From the NCBI RefSeq assembly GCF_000283155.1, contig NW_004454177.1, forward strand, positions 26,671,493 to 26,735,492: a stretch of 64,000 bases of DNA, written 5' to 3'. Made by a program: the position numbers and the translations under genes. The notes below the pieces were generated by a model. The model searched no databases. It was not told where the DNA came from and worked only from the letters and a program-made list of their open reading frames with translations. This DNA is from Ceratotherium simum simum (lineage: Eukaryota > Chordata > Mammalia > Perissodactyla > Rhinocerotidae). This document shows positions 23,403-34,530 of this stretch, piece after piece (position 1 is the stretch's first letter; each line of letters begins with the position of its first letter).

Positions 23403-23649
23403 TTTTTCTTTTTTGTGAGGAAGATTGTCTCTGAGCGAACATCTGTTGCCAATCTTTCTCTTTTTGCTTGAGGAAGATTGTCTCTAAACTAACATCTGTG
23501 CCAATCTTCCTCTATTTTGTATGTGGGACACCACCACAGCATGGCTTGATGAGTGGTGTGTAGGTCTGTGCCCAGGATCCGAACCTGTGAACCCCAGGCC
23601 ACCAGAGTGCAGCGTGGGAACTTAACCACTACGCTACCAAGCCAGCCCC
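23403..23649 (-). mobile_element. ERE-type SINE, longer form
   Basis: Reverse orientation with doubled body motif (GAGGAAGATTGTCTCTGAGC and GAGGAAGATTGTCTCTAAAC), GGACACCACCACAGCATGGC, GGATCCGAACCTGTGAACCC and CCAAGCCAGCCCCA end. Loose flanking repeat CATCTGGGCTT / CACTTGGGCAT. Confidence 0.92.
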
Positions 23650-23689
23650 ACACTTGGGCATTTAAAAACACACAGGTTAGGTGCCATCA

Positions 23690-24470
23690 CATGTGTGACA
23701 TTCTCTTTTAAAAGAAGCCCCAATCAGTAACTCACCCAAATTAAGTCAGTTCTGATTCATTAGGTCTGGAGAAAGACCCAGAATAGGTATTTTTAAAAAG
23801 GACCACAATAGGCTTGGTGATTCACTCCCAATGAATAGAGTAGGAAAAGGAAAAATAGAAACCTGGCAAATACTACCTCAACCAAATGATGAAGATTAAC
23901 GTCATTAGTGATGTCATAAGGCCGTCATGCACCCCCTTGTATGAAGTAACAATACAAGCATCTCAACTCTGTGTCATTCTTTCCAAAACCCATAGCCCTT
24001 GACAAAACCAGGAGAAAACTATCAGATAAGCCCAGATTGAGGAACTTTCTACAGGATGTCTGACTGTTACTCCTTAAGACTGTTAAGGTGATGAAAAGCA
24101 AGGCCAGATTGGGAACTGTCACAGACCAGGGGAGATGGGGAAACGTGACAACTAAATGGAATGTCACACGTTGGTTGGATACTGGAACAGAAAGAGGACT
24201 TTAATGGAAAAACTGGTGAAATCCATGTAAAGTCTGGAGTTCAGTTCATAGTAATGCATGAATGTCAGTTTCTTAGTCTTGACAAGTGTACCATGGAAAC
24301 GTAAGATGTTAACAATAGGGGAAACTGGGTGAGGGGAGAGTGGGAACACTCTGTACTATCTTTGTAACTTTTCTGAAAATCTAAACTTACTCTAAATAAA
24401 AAGCATATTTTTTAAAAAAATGCCACAAAGGTTCTGATATGCCCCCAAATGTTGAGAACCACAGTCCTAG
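23690..24470 (+). repeat. MER5-type DNA transposon split by a LINE-1
   Basis: Left piece about 23720-23805 (TCTGATTCATTAGGTCTGGA, GACCCAGAATAGGTATTTTT) and right piece about 24419-24470 (GGTTCTGATATGCCCCCAAA, GTTGAGAACCACAGTCCT) are consecutive parts of a MER5-like consensus. Confidence 0.6.
23810..24418 (+). mobile_element. LINE-1 3' end
   Basis: GGGAACTGTCACAGACCAGG, GTGACAACTAAATGGAATGT, GGAACAGAAAGAGGACTTTA, ACCATGGAAACGTAAGATG, CTCTGTACTATCTTTGTAAC and AAATAAAAAGCATATTTTTT end as an old L1M 3' UTR. Possible target repeat ACCACAA / GCCACAA. Confidence 0.82.
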
Positions 24471-24474
24471 GCCA

Positions 24475-24705
24475 TAAGAGCAGTCAGATCAGACTCAAAT
24501 AGATCTGGGCAACAGTCCTGGCAAGACCTGGGGCAAGACATTTAAAGTCTCTAAACCTGTTTCCTTATCTCTAGAAGAGAAATAATACATCCTTAGGGTT
24601 GTTATGAAAATAAATTAGGATGGCAAAAATCTAAAGTGCTTACCCCATGCCTGGGATATAGTAAGTGCTCAATAAATGAGGATAATAAAAATAATTATTA
24701 GTAGC
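24475..24705 (+). repeat. MIR element
   Basis: AATAGATCTGGGCAACAGTC, AAACCTGTTTCCTTATCTCT, CATGCCTGGGATATAGTAAG and TGCTCAATAAATGAGG are in MIR order. Confidence 0.85.
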
Positions 24706-25319
24706 TATCCTTCGAAGCACCAAATAGTAAATCTAATCACTTTTCTGTAATCCAGCTGATTAAGATGTTTGTATGGAGTCTTCAAGGATCTAAGAGGGAA
24801 AGATAAGAGATTTTAAAAGAAGCCCTATACATTATATGAGATAATATAACAAAGAGCCCAACACAGTTCCTGGAACACGTGAAGTGTTCCACGAATGTTT
24901 GTTAAATCTGCAAATGGAGATTCTGAGGTTGAACAGAAGGCAAGACACTGAAGCAGCCCTTGATCGCAAGGCAAAACCCAGCAAGGTGTGAAGTGTTTTA
25001 TCAGCTTCTACTCGGTTTCATCTCTCCTCCATTTGATGGAAGCAGGATTTCACCTGGCCGAGAGCCTGTGGGCATCCCAACTCCTTGGTTCCACTGCTAT
25101 ACAGCCCCTCCTGTCCTGAGAGAAATACCAGTCCTTCAAGGTTTAGCTGGAGTGCCACCAATTCCAGAAGCCTGCCCTTCCTAACTCCAAGGTTCTTTGA
25201 TACTTTTCTTCTCAGGAAAGCACCTATAAGATTTAGAATACACTCACAGCCAGTGAATGTGGAAGCCCATTAGAGACACACATGGATTGTTCAGGCAGGT
25301 GAGTGGGGGGCACCTCTAG
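24706..25319. other. Old repeats: MIR tail and L2
   Basis: 24820-24910 has a MIR/L2-like end (CACAGTTCCTGGAACACGTG, GAATGTTTGTTAAATC). 25080-25230 resembles L2 (CCAGTCCTTCAAGGTTTAGC, TTCCAGAAGCCTGCCCTTCC). The rest is not recognised. Confidence 0.5.
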
Positions 25320-25500
25320 GACAGAGGTTCTCAATCTCGACTTCACATTAGAATCATTTGGGCAGCTCTGAAAAGTCCCAATACCCAGGCTCTACCCCAC
25401 TAAATCAGAATATTGGGGGATGAAGCCCAGGAAACAGTATTTTTCAAGTTTCCATGAGCATATTTTAGGTGTAGACAAGGTTAAGAACCACTGCTCTGAG
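25320..25500 (+). repeat. MER5-type (hAT-Charlie) element
   Basis: ACAGAGGTTCTCAATCTCGA, TTAGAATCATTTGGGCAGCT, CCCAGGCTCTACCCCACTAA, AACAGTATTTTTCAAGTTTC and AAGAACCACTGCTCTGA with inverted-repeat-like ends. Confidence 0.85.
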
Positions 25501-26450
25501 GGCAGCCCTGGGTCAGCTGCCCAGTAAAATAAAAACAGGCCATCCTGAGCTTCCTCCCAAGCATCCAGTCTCCTCTCTCCCAGGCTGGTGTCTACCATGC
25601 CTCCCCACACAACCTCAGTGCTGGCCGTGCTCCCACTCAGCAATTTTGTCCATCCAGACACCTGGTAACTGAGCTGATTTTACCCTGCAATCCTGGCTTT
25701 ACCTCTCAGGCTAGACACTCACTCTAGGGAGGTCCCGAAGTCGCCACTTAGCTCTTCTGCAACAAAAAGACTCGCCTAGCTTTGTACGCTATTGTTCATA
25801 ATTCTCAAATTATTTCAGGAAAGTCTTGCTTCCTTAAAGAAATTTTAAACTCCTCAAAATCAGAATCCTAATCTATTTCCAGAAGGGACTAGCATATAGC
25901 TGAGCATATAGTAGAGAGAACCTCAATGTCTTTATCTATAAAATGGGGATATTTGTAAAATTATCTGTAAAATGAGTATAACTGTAAAATTTATAGACAT
26001 GCAAATTATATCCAATTTCAAAGGAGATGTTTGAGATGATGCAAAGTGCCCAGAATGATCTGGAACACTGCAAGTGCCCCATAAGTGGTGGCTATTGTTG
26101 GATCACTTGAAACCTAGGCAATATGACTTCCAGACCAGTGCTTCTTCTAGATCTTAGCAAGTGGCTAAAGTGACCAAGAGACTCAGAACTCTTAAAATTA
26201 TGATGTGGAAGTGCTGAATGATTGGCTTCACTGATAGGCTACTAATTGCAATCTCTGCTCAGGAAAAGAACATTTGACCAGTGAGTTTTGCAAGGCCAAT
26301 TACCAGGAGAATTTTATATCAACATGACCTACCAGAAAGCAACAGTACCTGAGTCATTTAGAGCGCTAATAGTATGACACAAGGACTCCATGAGCCGTAT
26401 CTGCATGCCTCTGGACCTCATGCCGGGCCATTGCTGAACTTACTCTGTGA
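25501..26450. other. Mostly unassigned; MIR at about 25905-26095
   Basis: The MIR part reads CTTTATCTATAAAATGGGGA then a local echo CTGTAAAATGAGTATAACTG, and ends CCCCATAAGTGGTGGCTATT. Elsewhere nothing is recognised. Confidence 0.5.
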
Positions 26451-26465
26451 AAGACACACTGGCTG

Positions 26466-26661
26466 GGGCCGGCCCTGTGGTGCAAGCGGTTAAGTGCGCG
26501 CGCTCAGCTGAAGCAGCCCGGGGTTTGCAGGTTCGGATCCCAGGCGCGCACCGACGCACCGCTTGGTAAGCCACGCTGTGGCAGCGTCCCATATAAAGTA
26601 GAGGAAGGTGGGCATGGATGTTAGCTCCGGGCCACTCTTCCTCAAGGAAAAAAAAAAAAAT
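26466..26661 (+). mobile_element. ERE-type SINE, least diverged copy
   Basis: GGGCCGGCCCTGTGGTGCAA, A box GCGGTTAAGTGCGCGCG, B box GGTTCGGATCC near 26531, CACGCTGTGGCAGCGTCCCA, GATGTTAGCTCCGGGCC, then A13. Perfect 15-base direct repeats AAGACACACTGGCTG flank it (26451-26465 and 26662-26676). CpGs are retained, which suggests a relatively young insertion. Confidence 0.97.
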
Positions 26662-26676
26662 AAGACACACTGGCTG

Positions 26677-27156
26677 CAGTCAGCCCTCTCTCCTCTCTTC
26701 ATTCTGCCTGGCTCTTCTGAGAAGATTGCGAGGATCTGCTGTTCTGGGCAGTGTGCTGTGTGGGCAGCTTGTTCTGCCACTGAGCAAGAGGAAGGACACA
26801 TGCTTCGTGTTTTGTCATCAAAGGAAACAACAACTCTCAGCTGTTGCAGTGTTGCCAGTGCGGAGAGAATGCAGAACTTCCCAAATCCTACCTCAGTTCG
26901 GTCTCTCCTGTGAAGAAGAATGAATAGTTGTCAGAGTGGAAAGAGCAGGGTCACATTAGTCGGAGCGTAGAGAGATCCAGGAAAAATAAAGACCATAAGA
27001 GAGCTCAAATTCATCAAAGTGACTTCGAGCCCTCCCCAAGAGAACATTTTCTATTACGCTGGGAGAGGTTGCAGGTGAAATTTTGGAACCACTGTTGATG
27101 CCTCAGGGAAAGTGGATGGAAGAGAAGGTTCAAGACAAAGGAGGCCACTATTATGC
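26677..27156. other. Unassigned stretch
   Basis: No gene or repeat family recognised. Confidence 0.4.
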
Positions 27157-27540
27157 CATCTGTTTTAGTTAAGGTGATGCTAGCTGCTGTTAATAGCTAA
27201 ACTCTGCAATCTCAGTAGCTTAACACAATACAGGTTTACCTCTCCCTGTGACACAGTCTGCTGTGGGTAGCATGGCCCAGCAGCCTTCCATATCAATATT
27301 CAGGGACTCAGGCTCTTTCCAGCTGGTGGCTCCGCCCTCCACATGGAGGTCAGAGTTTTTCCCATTCAACTGGTGGATGGGGACGAAAACTATGGGAACG
27401 GCACATCTGCTTCTTAACTGCTTCTGCCAGAAAATTCTACATCATTTCTGGCCGTATTCCATTGTCCAGAGTTCAGCCATACGGCCACATTTGACTGCAA
27501 GAAAGCTGGGAAATGTCATCTAACTCTGTGCCCAGGAGGA
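27157..27540 (-). mobile_element. ERVL/MaLR-type LTR
   Basis: GGTGATGCTAGCTGCTGTTA, CAATCTCAGTAGCTTAACAC, GACACAGTCTGCTGTGGGTA, TCCACATGGAGGTCAGAG and GTGCCCAGGAGGAAAGGGCA follow the same LTR group as 36635-37075 and 42390-42735. Confidence 0.6.
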
Positions 27541-28625
27541 AAGGGCAATGGACTTGATATAACAAAACAGTAAACCAAGAACATAAAGTTAATTGAAATA
27601 AAGCAGCCAGACCACAATGCCAGACCAAGCCTTGCTCCTCCTACACTACTGGTTTTGTTTTCTTTCAAAAAGACAGTCTGAATCTTCTTGCTGATTCTTT
27701 TACTATCTTCACTTTAGCCACTACAAAGCTCTGCTGTAGAACTTTACAACATGTGCTTGTATGTATAATTTTTTTCTTCTGGCCTTATATTTCAGTTCTA
27801 CATTTATTTCCTCCTTTCTCAGATTTCTTTATCTATTTTGGGGATTTGGGTTTGCATATAAAGCAGATGCTTTTGGGTCCCTGTTTTTGGGGTGAGCCCC
27901 AAACCAAGCTTCAAAGTCTAGCTGTTTGTTAAGGATTTTATGGGTTTTTTCTGGGCTCTTCTGGGGTCTAGTTTTGTGAATTGATAGGAAGGGCATTTGC
28001 GTTTCTGTGTGTTTGGGAAGGGAAAGGGGAAATGAAGGAAGGAGGAGCTGTGTTCCCTGGTGCTTGGGGAGACAGTCAGAAATGATGCCCAGGGAGTGAA
28101 GGCATGGTCTGGCCCCAGCCCAGATATAAGCCTCTGTGAGAATGCTCAGGGCCCCAGGCTGCAGGGGTTGGCTCAGGACAAACTTTGTAAAACAAGGCAG
28201 TAAAGTGACAAGTGCAAGGCAGTGCCAGAGCCTAAGTCCCTTCCATGGCTAAAAACCACAGTGCAATTTTGGCAATGAAAATGCAGCAAGCCTACCAGTG
28301 GAGAGTACTCTCAAGGCGTCACCAGCCACAGAAGCAGTAAGATGTGGCTCAGCGTGGAGCAAGGACACAAGAATATGAATGTGTCCTCTTCCCTGGTGAG
28401 AGAATCTCTCAGAAAGAGCTGTCTTAGGTTTGTTGTTGTTTGGTTTTGTTTTGGAAGGTTGCTGAGGTTCCCTATCAACAGGTAGAAAGAGATTGCCACT
28501 GTAATTTAGAGATTAATTCTGATGTGAATACGACCTCCTTCATACAATCAAGCTGGCGAGAGGCTCAGGACATTCCAGTTTCATTCATTTTTGTAAGTCA
28601 CTTCAAGCCTTTTGAAAATGAAATG
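27541..28625. other. Unassigned stretch
   Basis: No gene, RNA or repeat family recognised. T-rich around 27760-27990. Confidence 0.4.
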
Positions 28626-28630
28626 GGGCT

Positions 28631-29078
28631 TGTTATGAGTTGAACTGTGTCTGCCAAAAAGATATGTTGAAGTCTTAACCCCCAGTACCTGTGAATGTGA
28701 CCTTATTTGGAAATAGGGTCTTTGCAGATGCAACCAAGTTAAGATGAGGTCATTAGAGTGAGCCCTAATCCAATGTGACTGGTGTCCTATAAGAACTGGA
28801 GAAGAAATAGAGACAGACACGGGGAGGAAGGCTATGTGAAGAGGAGGGCAGTGATTGGAGTGATGCACTTACTAGCCAAGGAACACCGATTGCCAGCAAC
28901 CACCATCAGCGAGGACTAGGAAAGAAAGGATCCTTCCCTACAGCCTTCAGAGAGAGCATGGCCCTCCCTACACCTTGATTTTGGACTATTGGCCTCTATA
29001 ACTATGAGAGGATAAATTTCTGTTTTAAGAAACCCAGTTTGTGGTCATTTGTTATGGCAGGCCTACAAAACGAATTCA
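28631..29078 (+). mobile_element. MLT1-type solo LTR with target duplication
   Basis: Complete LTR: TGTTATGAGTTGAACTGTGT start, AAAAAGATATGTTGAAGTC, CCCCCAGTACCTGTGAATGT, GGTCTTTGCAGATGCAACCA, GGAGTGATGCACTTACTAGC, GGATAAATTTCTGTTTTAAG, TTCA end. Flanked by GGGCT at 28626-28630 and 29079-29083, the 5-base duplication expected of retroviral-type integration. Confidence 0.93.
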
Positions 29079-29690
29079 GGGCTGTTAATAATTATTAAAA
29101 TGTGAAAGTAGAAGCACAGCAGGTATAAATATCTGGCATTGATGTTTTACAAACACTTTTGTATCTACCTTCTCTTGTGAGCAGTAAAGAATAGAGGATG
29201 TAACGAAAGAAACCTCTTGGTCCTTTGGAATTAAGGGCGTGCTCTCCCCTCAGACAAAGCAATCAATTACTCATTTAGCTGCTCTAGCCAATTTCCCCAT
29301 GATGTAATTAAAAGATAAAAAAAATAAAAAGACTGCCCAGACAATCTCCTTTCCAAATTGGAAATGAATGCCTGTATTTTATTTCTTTGAAGTCTAACAT
29401 GAAATCTCTGCGTCCAGTTTGTCTGCCGCATTTCAAGTATCAGAAAGGGAAGACAGCATTCAGGAATACCACGGGGAGAGCAAAAATACTTCTATAAGCA
29501 CTAGCAGCTGAGAAGCAGGGAGTCTTTTACTCCTTCCTGTACCAACACCATTCTGGTGCCTGACGCGGTGTAACTGCTCAATAATTACGTGATTAATTTG
29601 TCTGCTTTATCTATTCTTCTCCTGCTAGAATGCAAGTTCCTTGAAAGCAAGAGCCATGTTTTCTTTTATTTGTAGTCAGCTTTGGAGGCT
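29079..29690. other. Unassigned, then L2-like end
   Basis: About 29535-29690 resembles L2 (GGTGTAACTGCTCAATAATT, AATGCAAGTTCCTTGAAAGC). The earlier part is not recognised. Confidence 0.4.
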
Positions 29691-30310
29691 ATTGTTTCTA
29701 TCTCTCCAGCATGCTTTCCTTTCTCCCCTCTTCTGGTAACGGGGTCCCGTTTCCTTTGGGGACGTTTTCCTCACTCCATGTGGTCCCGGTGGGCTTTCAC
29801 TTATGATAATTTCCTCAATCCAGAGGGAGTGGGCATGTGACCCAGATAGGGCCAGCTTTAATTCAATGTTCCTTCCAAGCCATGGATTAGTCCAAGGGTG
29901 AGCACATGATTCAGGGTCAATCATCAGAGTCCTTCATAAAATTCTCTGAATTGGAGTGGGTAGGGTAACACTTTTTCTTTGATTCTGAGCTGAAAGAACC
30001 TATCTTTTGGACTGAAGCAGTCCTCTTTTCCGATACCAAGTAAACCTATTTACAGGAAAAAAGAAGGAGGCCAAGACACAAAGAAGATCAGAGACAAGCA
30101 GTGATGTGCTGAGTGAGGAGTCTTGAGTCCCCTAACCCAGTTTCTAGGTAAGGTCTTAGCTCTTGAACTTCTTCCTTTGATTCTGTCACCTTCCGAGGAC
30201 CCCTGCAAGCTGTGTAATCCAATAAGTTCTACTTTTTTGCTAAGGTAGTTTGAGCCGAATTTCTGTTGCTCACTACCAAAAGAATCCTCAAGTACACATG
30301 GTTATATACT
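29691..30310 (+). mobile_element. LTR-like repeat, family unresolved
   Basis: GGGCATGTGACCCAGATAGG, GCTGAAAGAACCTATCTTTT and a 3' part with CTAAGGTAGTTTGAGCCGAA and TTTCTGTTGCTCACTACCAA resemble an old LTR group. Tentative. Confidence 0.4.
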
Positions 30311-30319
30311 TGATGGCCA

Positions 30320-30580
30320 TTGAAAACATTAATAATAGAAAGCATTTTTATATGCTTGCTATGTACCAGGCATTGTTGAAATGCTTTATATACATTAATT
30401 CATTAAAAAATAACTTCATCAGGTAAGCACTGTTATTATCATCCCTTTTTTAGGGATTAGAAAATTGAGGTACAGAGAGGCCACGAACTAGTAAGTAGCA
30501 AAGCTAGGACATAAAACCAGGAAGGCTGGCTCAAGAACATGTGTTCTTAACAGCTATGCTATTTTGTTTCTTAAAAATCA
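30320..30580 (-). repeat. MIR element
   Basis: TGCTATGTACCAGGCATTGT, TTCATCAGGTAAGCACTGTT, ATTGAGGTACAGAGAGGCC, CTTAACAGCTATGCTATTTT in reverse MIR order. Confidence 0.85.
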
Positions 30581-30879
30581 GGTACTTGCCAATAATTCAT
30601 AGAATGAATGAGTGGCAGAAAAGGAAATGTAGGAAAACCATATTGCTTTGATGGCTGGAAGGGGGACTAATGCGGTTCCACACATGAAGGCAGAGGAACA
30701 GTCCTGTACTAAAAGATTAGAAAGAATCAAATGTCCATCATCAGTAGGAACTGGGTACCTTAGTACCCAGACTATGGTCTCTAAATGCCATTTCTCACTA
30801 ATAGGAACCAGGGCTTCTTGTAAAAATGGCAGTTTCCAGATCTGAGGCAGAAAAATGTACAAGTAGAGTTTAGAACATC
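30581..30879. other. Unassigned stretch
   Basis: Nothing recognised; overlapping short open frames on both strands only. Confidence 0.4.
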
Positions 30880-32005
30880 ACATCATTCTAGAATGCAAGG
30901 AATTTATTGAAAACCACTATGCCCTTGTGAAAAGAATTCAGGAAGTAACTTGAAGAGGCTCCCACTGGCCAAAGATGGGATGATTTGAGCAACAATAAGG
31001 ATAATAACTGCAATGGATTGAAATATATCAAACTGGTTTAAATCCATGATTTTATTGTATAATGATACTAAGAAAAGCTTCATTGGTCATATTTGGAGAA
31101 TGGTCTAAAACCAACTCATTCATAAACTGACAAATGAAAGAAACAACATTTTTCCTGTCTCTCCTCTGGCTAACAAATAGTCAATAGTCAACAGTCAGGG
31201 GAAGTTTCTCTATATATAAATAAAGAAGGAAAGAAAAACCTAGAGGATCACTGGTTCCAACCACTAATTAATGGATCTAGCCAATGATCAGCAACTACTG
31301 CCGACATCATGGAAAGAGAGATAACCAAACCTTATATGCCTCCTGAAGGAAGTCCCCAACACCACCTATTAAGGTGTCTTGCCAAAAAAATCAGATGTGA
31401 ATCTGAATAAGTCTTTCTACATAACCACCAATTTACAGGAAATACAGAGGGCAGGGAAACAGGTTCAATGACGCCATATGGATGCAATCAGCAAAATCAA
31501 GACTGTGGGAAACTCTGGAGGACAAACAGCTTGTTTTCTTCAACAAATAATTGCAGGGCAGAGGAAAGAGATGGAGGAGGGTATTACTGGGTCAAAAGAG
31601 ACTTGTGAGATATAAAAATAAATAACAATGAATGGATCTTAGTTGGAACCTGATTCAAGCAAATACACTAAATTAATAAAAAGACTATTGACAGAATACT
31701 TATTGTTATTAAGGAACTATGATTAATATTGAGGTGTGATAAATATATTACAGTTATTTTTTTAGAGTCTATCTTTTAGAGATACATACTGAAATATTTA
31801 TGAATGAAATTATATGTTGTCTGGAATTTACTTCAAAATAATCCATAGGGTGAGAGAGAAGTATGTGGGAGTATAAATGAAACAAAGTTGGCCATGAGTT
31901 GAAAATTTTTGAAGCTACGGAATGGGCACATACGTCCATCATACTATTCTCTCTACTTCTGTATGTGTTTGAAATTTTCAGATAAACAGTTAAAAATGTA
32001 TTCCC
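30880..32005 (+). mobile_element. Old LINE-1 3' UTR
   Basis: Long L1M-type 3' UTR text: GCAACTACTGCCGACATCAT, GGAAACTCTGGAGGACAAAC, TAATATTGAGGTGTGATAAA, AGATACATACTGAAATATTT, ATGAGTTGAAAATTTTTGAA, CTACTTCTGTATGTGTTTGA and AATTTTCAGATAAACAG. Confidence 0.82.
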
Positions 32006-32689
32006 ACATCAGTCAGGACTGGCTTGGAAAATGGGCACAACAGACGCTGCGTACTGATGGATGGACATGAGTAAGGCCAATTACAAAGGGTTGTAGACCT
32101 GGGAAAAGAGCCAGGCCAACATGGGATTGGGACTTAGCATGGAAACTTGCATCCTGTGATTGTCCAATCCTTTCCTCTCATGCTCACACATTTCCTTTCA
32201 TGCATCTACTTAACAATCCACTCCTTCTCCCAGACGCTACCTCCTTGAGCTATGTATCTAATCACCTTCTACTGCCACTTGCAACCCCCCATTTACTACT
32301 GACTTTGTTTCTTCCTCTACCTCTATGCTTGAGCATAAGGATAAGGTGGTGGGTAGACCTGTATCTGCTTAATGATTGGGCCAGGATGAATAAGTGATGT
32401 TGGTTGTATTAAATGGCATTGAGTTCCTAGAGTTAGTAAACCTCTTGCTGGCAAGTAGGAACTTCTACTTCTATATTCCCTCACAAATCCTAGTCCATTT
32501 AGCATTTCATCTTACAAGCTTTTTAATCTCACAAAGTGTGAAATGAATCTGTGGTTAATTTAGAGGGCTGATAGTTTCTAATTTGATTTCATGACATTTC
32601 TGGTCACCCCACTTTTTACAGAGTGAAGAGTAGCTCCTATTCCTCTCTGTTTCGTATGTACTATCTCCATAAATCCTTATAATATACTA
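32006..32689. other. Unassigned stretch
   Basis: No gene or repeat family recognised. Confidence 0.4.
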
Positions 32690-32745
32690 GAATTCTTGGT
32701 ACTAGGAATTCTTGGTACTATGGAATTCTTGGTACTAGAATTCCA
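32690..32745. repeat. Short tandem repeat with palindromic units
   Basis: Three units of about 16-17 bases, GGAATTCTTGGTACTA-like, starting near 32690, 32706 and 32722, then GAATTCCAAG. GGAATTC at 32722 and GAATTCC after the last unit can pair as a hairpin. Confidence 0.85.
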
Positions 32746-33099
32746 AGGCAATTTAATGCCCAGAGGGATGGATCTGCAAACCAATCTGGAAATAACAGTG
32801 GGTGAACTAAATTAATTGTCTTCTAATCCCATAGCCTGGTTTCTCTAAATCACATACACAGTCTAAACCATTGTTTCCGGAACTTTTTAATGGTACAAAC
32901 CAGCGGGGTAAGGGGAAAAAAATCCCATAAAATTACAGAGTACCTTTTTTACCAATTGCCTCATTCAAATCTGTATCCCGCTCCTCAGCCCCTGTCCCGT
33001 CACTGTAAAGCCACATCAGAATGGATGCAAAGAATGGCTTTGCCTTAAGATAGCTTATCATTTAGAAATATTATAGAGACAAAGGAAAGGAAAAGTAAG
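32746..33099. other. Unassigned stretch
   Basis: No family recognised; the phrase around 32870-32955 (TTTCCGGAACTTTTTAATGG) hints at an old DNA transposon but is too weak to call. Confidence 0.35.
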
Positions 33100-33640
33100 A
33101 ATTAACTCTTATTAAGCATTTTCAGTGTTCCAGGCATGACTGGTTATCATTATTTACATGCATTAAGTTATTTAATAATATAAGAGTTTCTAAAGGATTA
33201 AATGAGATAATACAAGTGAAGTGCTTAGCACAGAGGCTGGTACATAGAAAATGCCAAAAATAGTAGTGCTCCAAGACAAAAAATATAATAATAATTTTTA
33301 TTATTAAATATGAACTAGTTAATACCCTCATTTTACAGATAAGAAAGCAGAGGCTCAGAACCATTCAGTAGCTTTCCTAAGATCACACAGCTAATAAGTA
33401 GTAGAGTTGGGTTTTTTGTTTTTTGTTTTCTGAGGAAGATTAGCCCTGAGCTAACATCTGTGCCAGTCTTCCTCTACTTTATACATGGGTCGCCACCACA
33501 GTATGGCTGATGAGTGGTATAGGTCCATGCCCAGGATCCAAACCCACAAACCCGGGCCCCCAAAGCAGAACGCGCTGAGCTTAACCACTACACCATAGGG
33601 CCAGCCCCTAGAGTTGGGGTTTTAACAGGGGTTTCCATGA
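33100..33640 (-). repeat. MIR copies interrupted by an ERE SINE
   Basis: 33100-33180 and 33300-33411 read as reverse MIR (TACCCTCATTTTACAGATAA, CTAAGATCACACAGCTAATA); 33190-33265 is a plus-strand MIR piece (TTAAATGAGATAATACAAGT, GGCTGGTACATAGAAAATGC) between them. The reverse copy is cut by the SINE at 33412-33608. Confidence 0.75.
33412..33608 (-). mobile_element. ERE-type SINE
   Basis: T/G-rich tail, GAGGAAGATTAGCCCTGAGC, CGCCACCACAGTATGGCTGA, CATAGGGCCAGCCCC. Flanked by perfect 10-base repeats TAGAGTTGGG (33402-33411 and 33609-33618). Confidence 0.94.
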
Positions 33641-33653
33641 GTATAAATCTTAT

Positions 33654-34050
33654 GTCAGTCAGAGTTCAACCAGAGAAACAGAACCAGGAGGAGATATAGA
33701 GTAAGAGATTTATTACAAGGAATTGGCTTATACAGTTGTGAGGACTGTCTAGGTAAGTCAGAAATCTGTAGGGTAGGCTGTCAGGAAAAGCAGGCTGGAG
33801 TTCTCAAACATGAGCTGATGCTGGAGCCCACAGGCAGAATTCCTTTTCCTTCAGGGAAGACTCAACTCTACTCTTATGACCTTTCAACTGATTGAACCAG
33901 GCCCACCCAGATTATCTAGGATAATCAACAAATTATGGACGTTAATCACATCTACAAAATATCTTCACAGCAATACCTGGATTAGTGTTTGATTGAGCTC
34001 AGTAGAGACTGTAGACTAGCCAAGTTGACACATCAAAAGACCATCACAAT
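33654..34050 (-). mobile_element. LTR-type repeat
   Basis: TCAGTCAGAGTTCAACCAGA, GAAACAGAACCAGGAGGAGA, AGAGATTTATTACAAGGAAT, TGGCTTATACAGTTGTGAGG, then CAAGTTGACACATCAAAAGA and CCATCACAAT. A very common LTR read in reverse; family name uncertain. Confidence 0.78.
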
Positions 34051-34244
34051 GTTCTTTCCATTTTGCCTTCTAAATAGAAATTTAGAGCAAAAAGTTGCCT
34101 TAGGTCTTATCAATACCAACTTCTACATTTTAGACAGGAGAAAAATGAGGCTTAGAGCTATGCAGTGACTTAGCCAAGCTCACACACCAAAGCCCAGGCC
34201 TTCTGGCCCCCAGCACGGGGCTCTTCCCATGGCACCAAATGCAT
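34051..34244 (-). repeat. MIR fragment
   Basis: About 34110-34240: CATTTTAGACAGGAGAAAAA, GAGGCTTAGAGCTATGCAG and TTAGCCAAGCTCACACACCA follow reverse MIR. Confidence 0.6.
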
Positions 34245-34530
34245 GAGCTCATTCAGTAAGTATTTGCTGGGTGTCCATCCTGTACCTTGTGAAGGATGAG
34301 ATATGACATAGATCATCACAGATGCTGTAACAGGTGTGTGTGGGGGGCACACAATAGAGGCACAAAATGAGAAGGTCAATCCTACCTTGCAGAGGAGCGT
34401 GGTCAGGAAGGACCTCTATGAAGGAGGTGAAGCTGAGATTTGGAAAATGTGCTGATGTTGGCCAGGCAGTCAGCAAGGGGAAAGACATCACTGACAGAGA
34501 AAGCAATGGGAGCAAAGGCCTGAAATAGCG
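34245..34530 (+). repeat. Ancient mammal-wide repeat fragment
   Basis: GTAAGTATTTGCTGGGTGTC, GGAAGGACCTCTATGAAGGA, GGTGAAGCTGAGATTTGGAA and GCAATGGGAGCAAAGGCCTG match the family at 21633-22400. Confidence 0.6.

Noticed and set aside
26466..26661. Possible tRNA gene (A and B boxes visible)
   Set aside because: The boxes belong to a tRNA-derived ERE SINE with an A tail and target duplication; no cloverleaf of a working tRNA.
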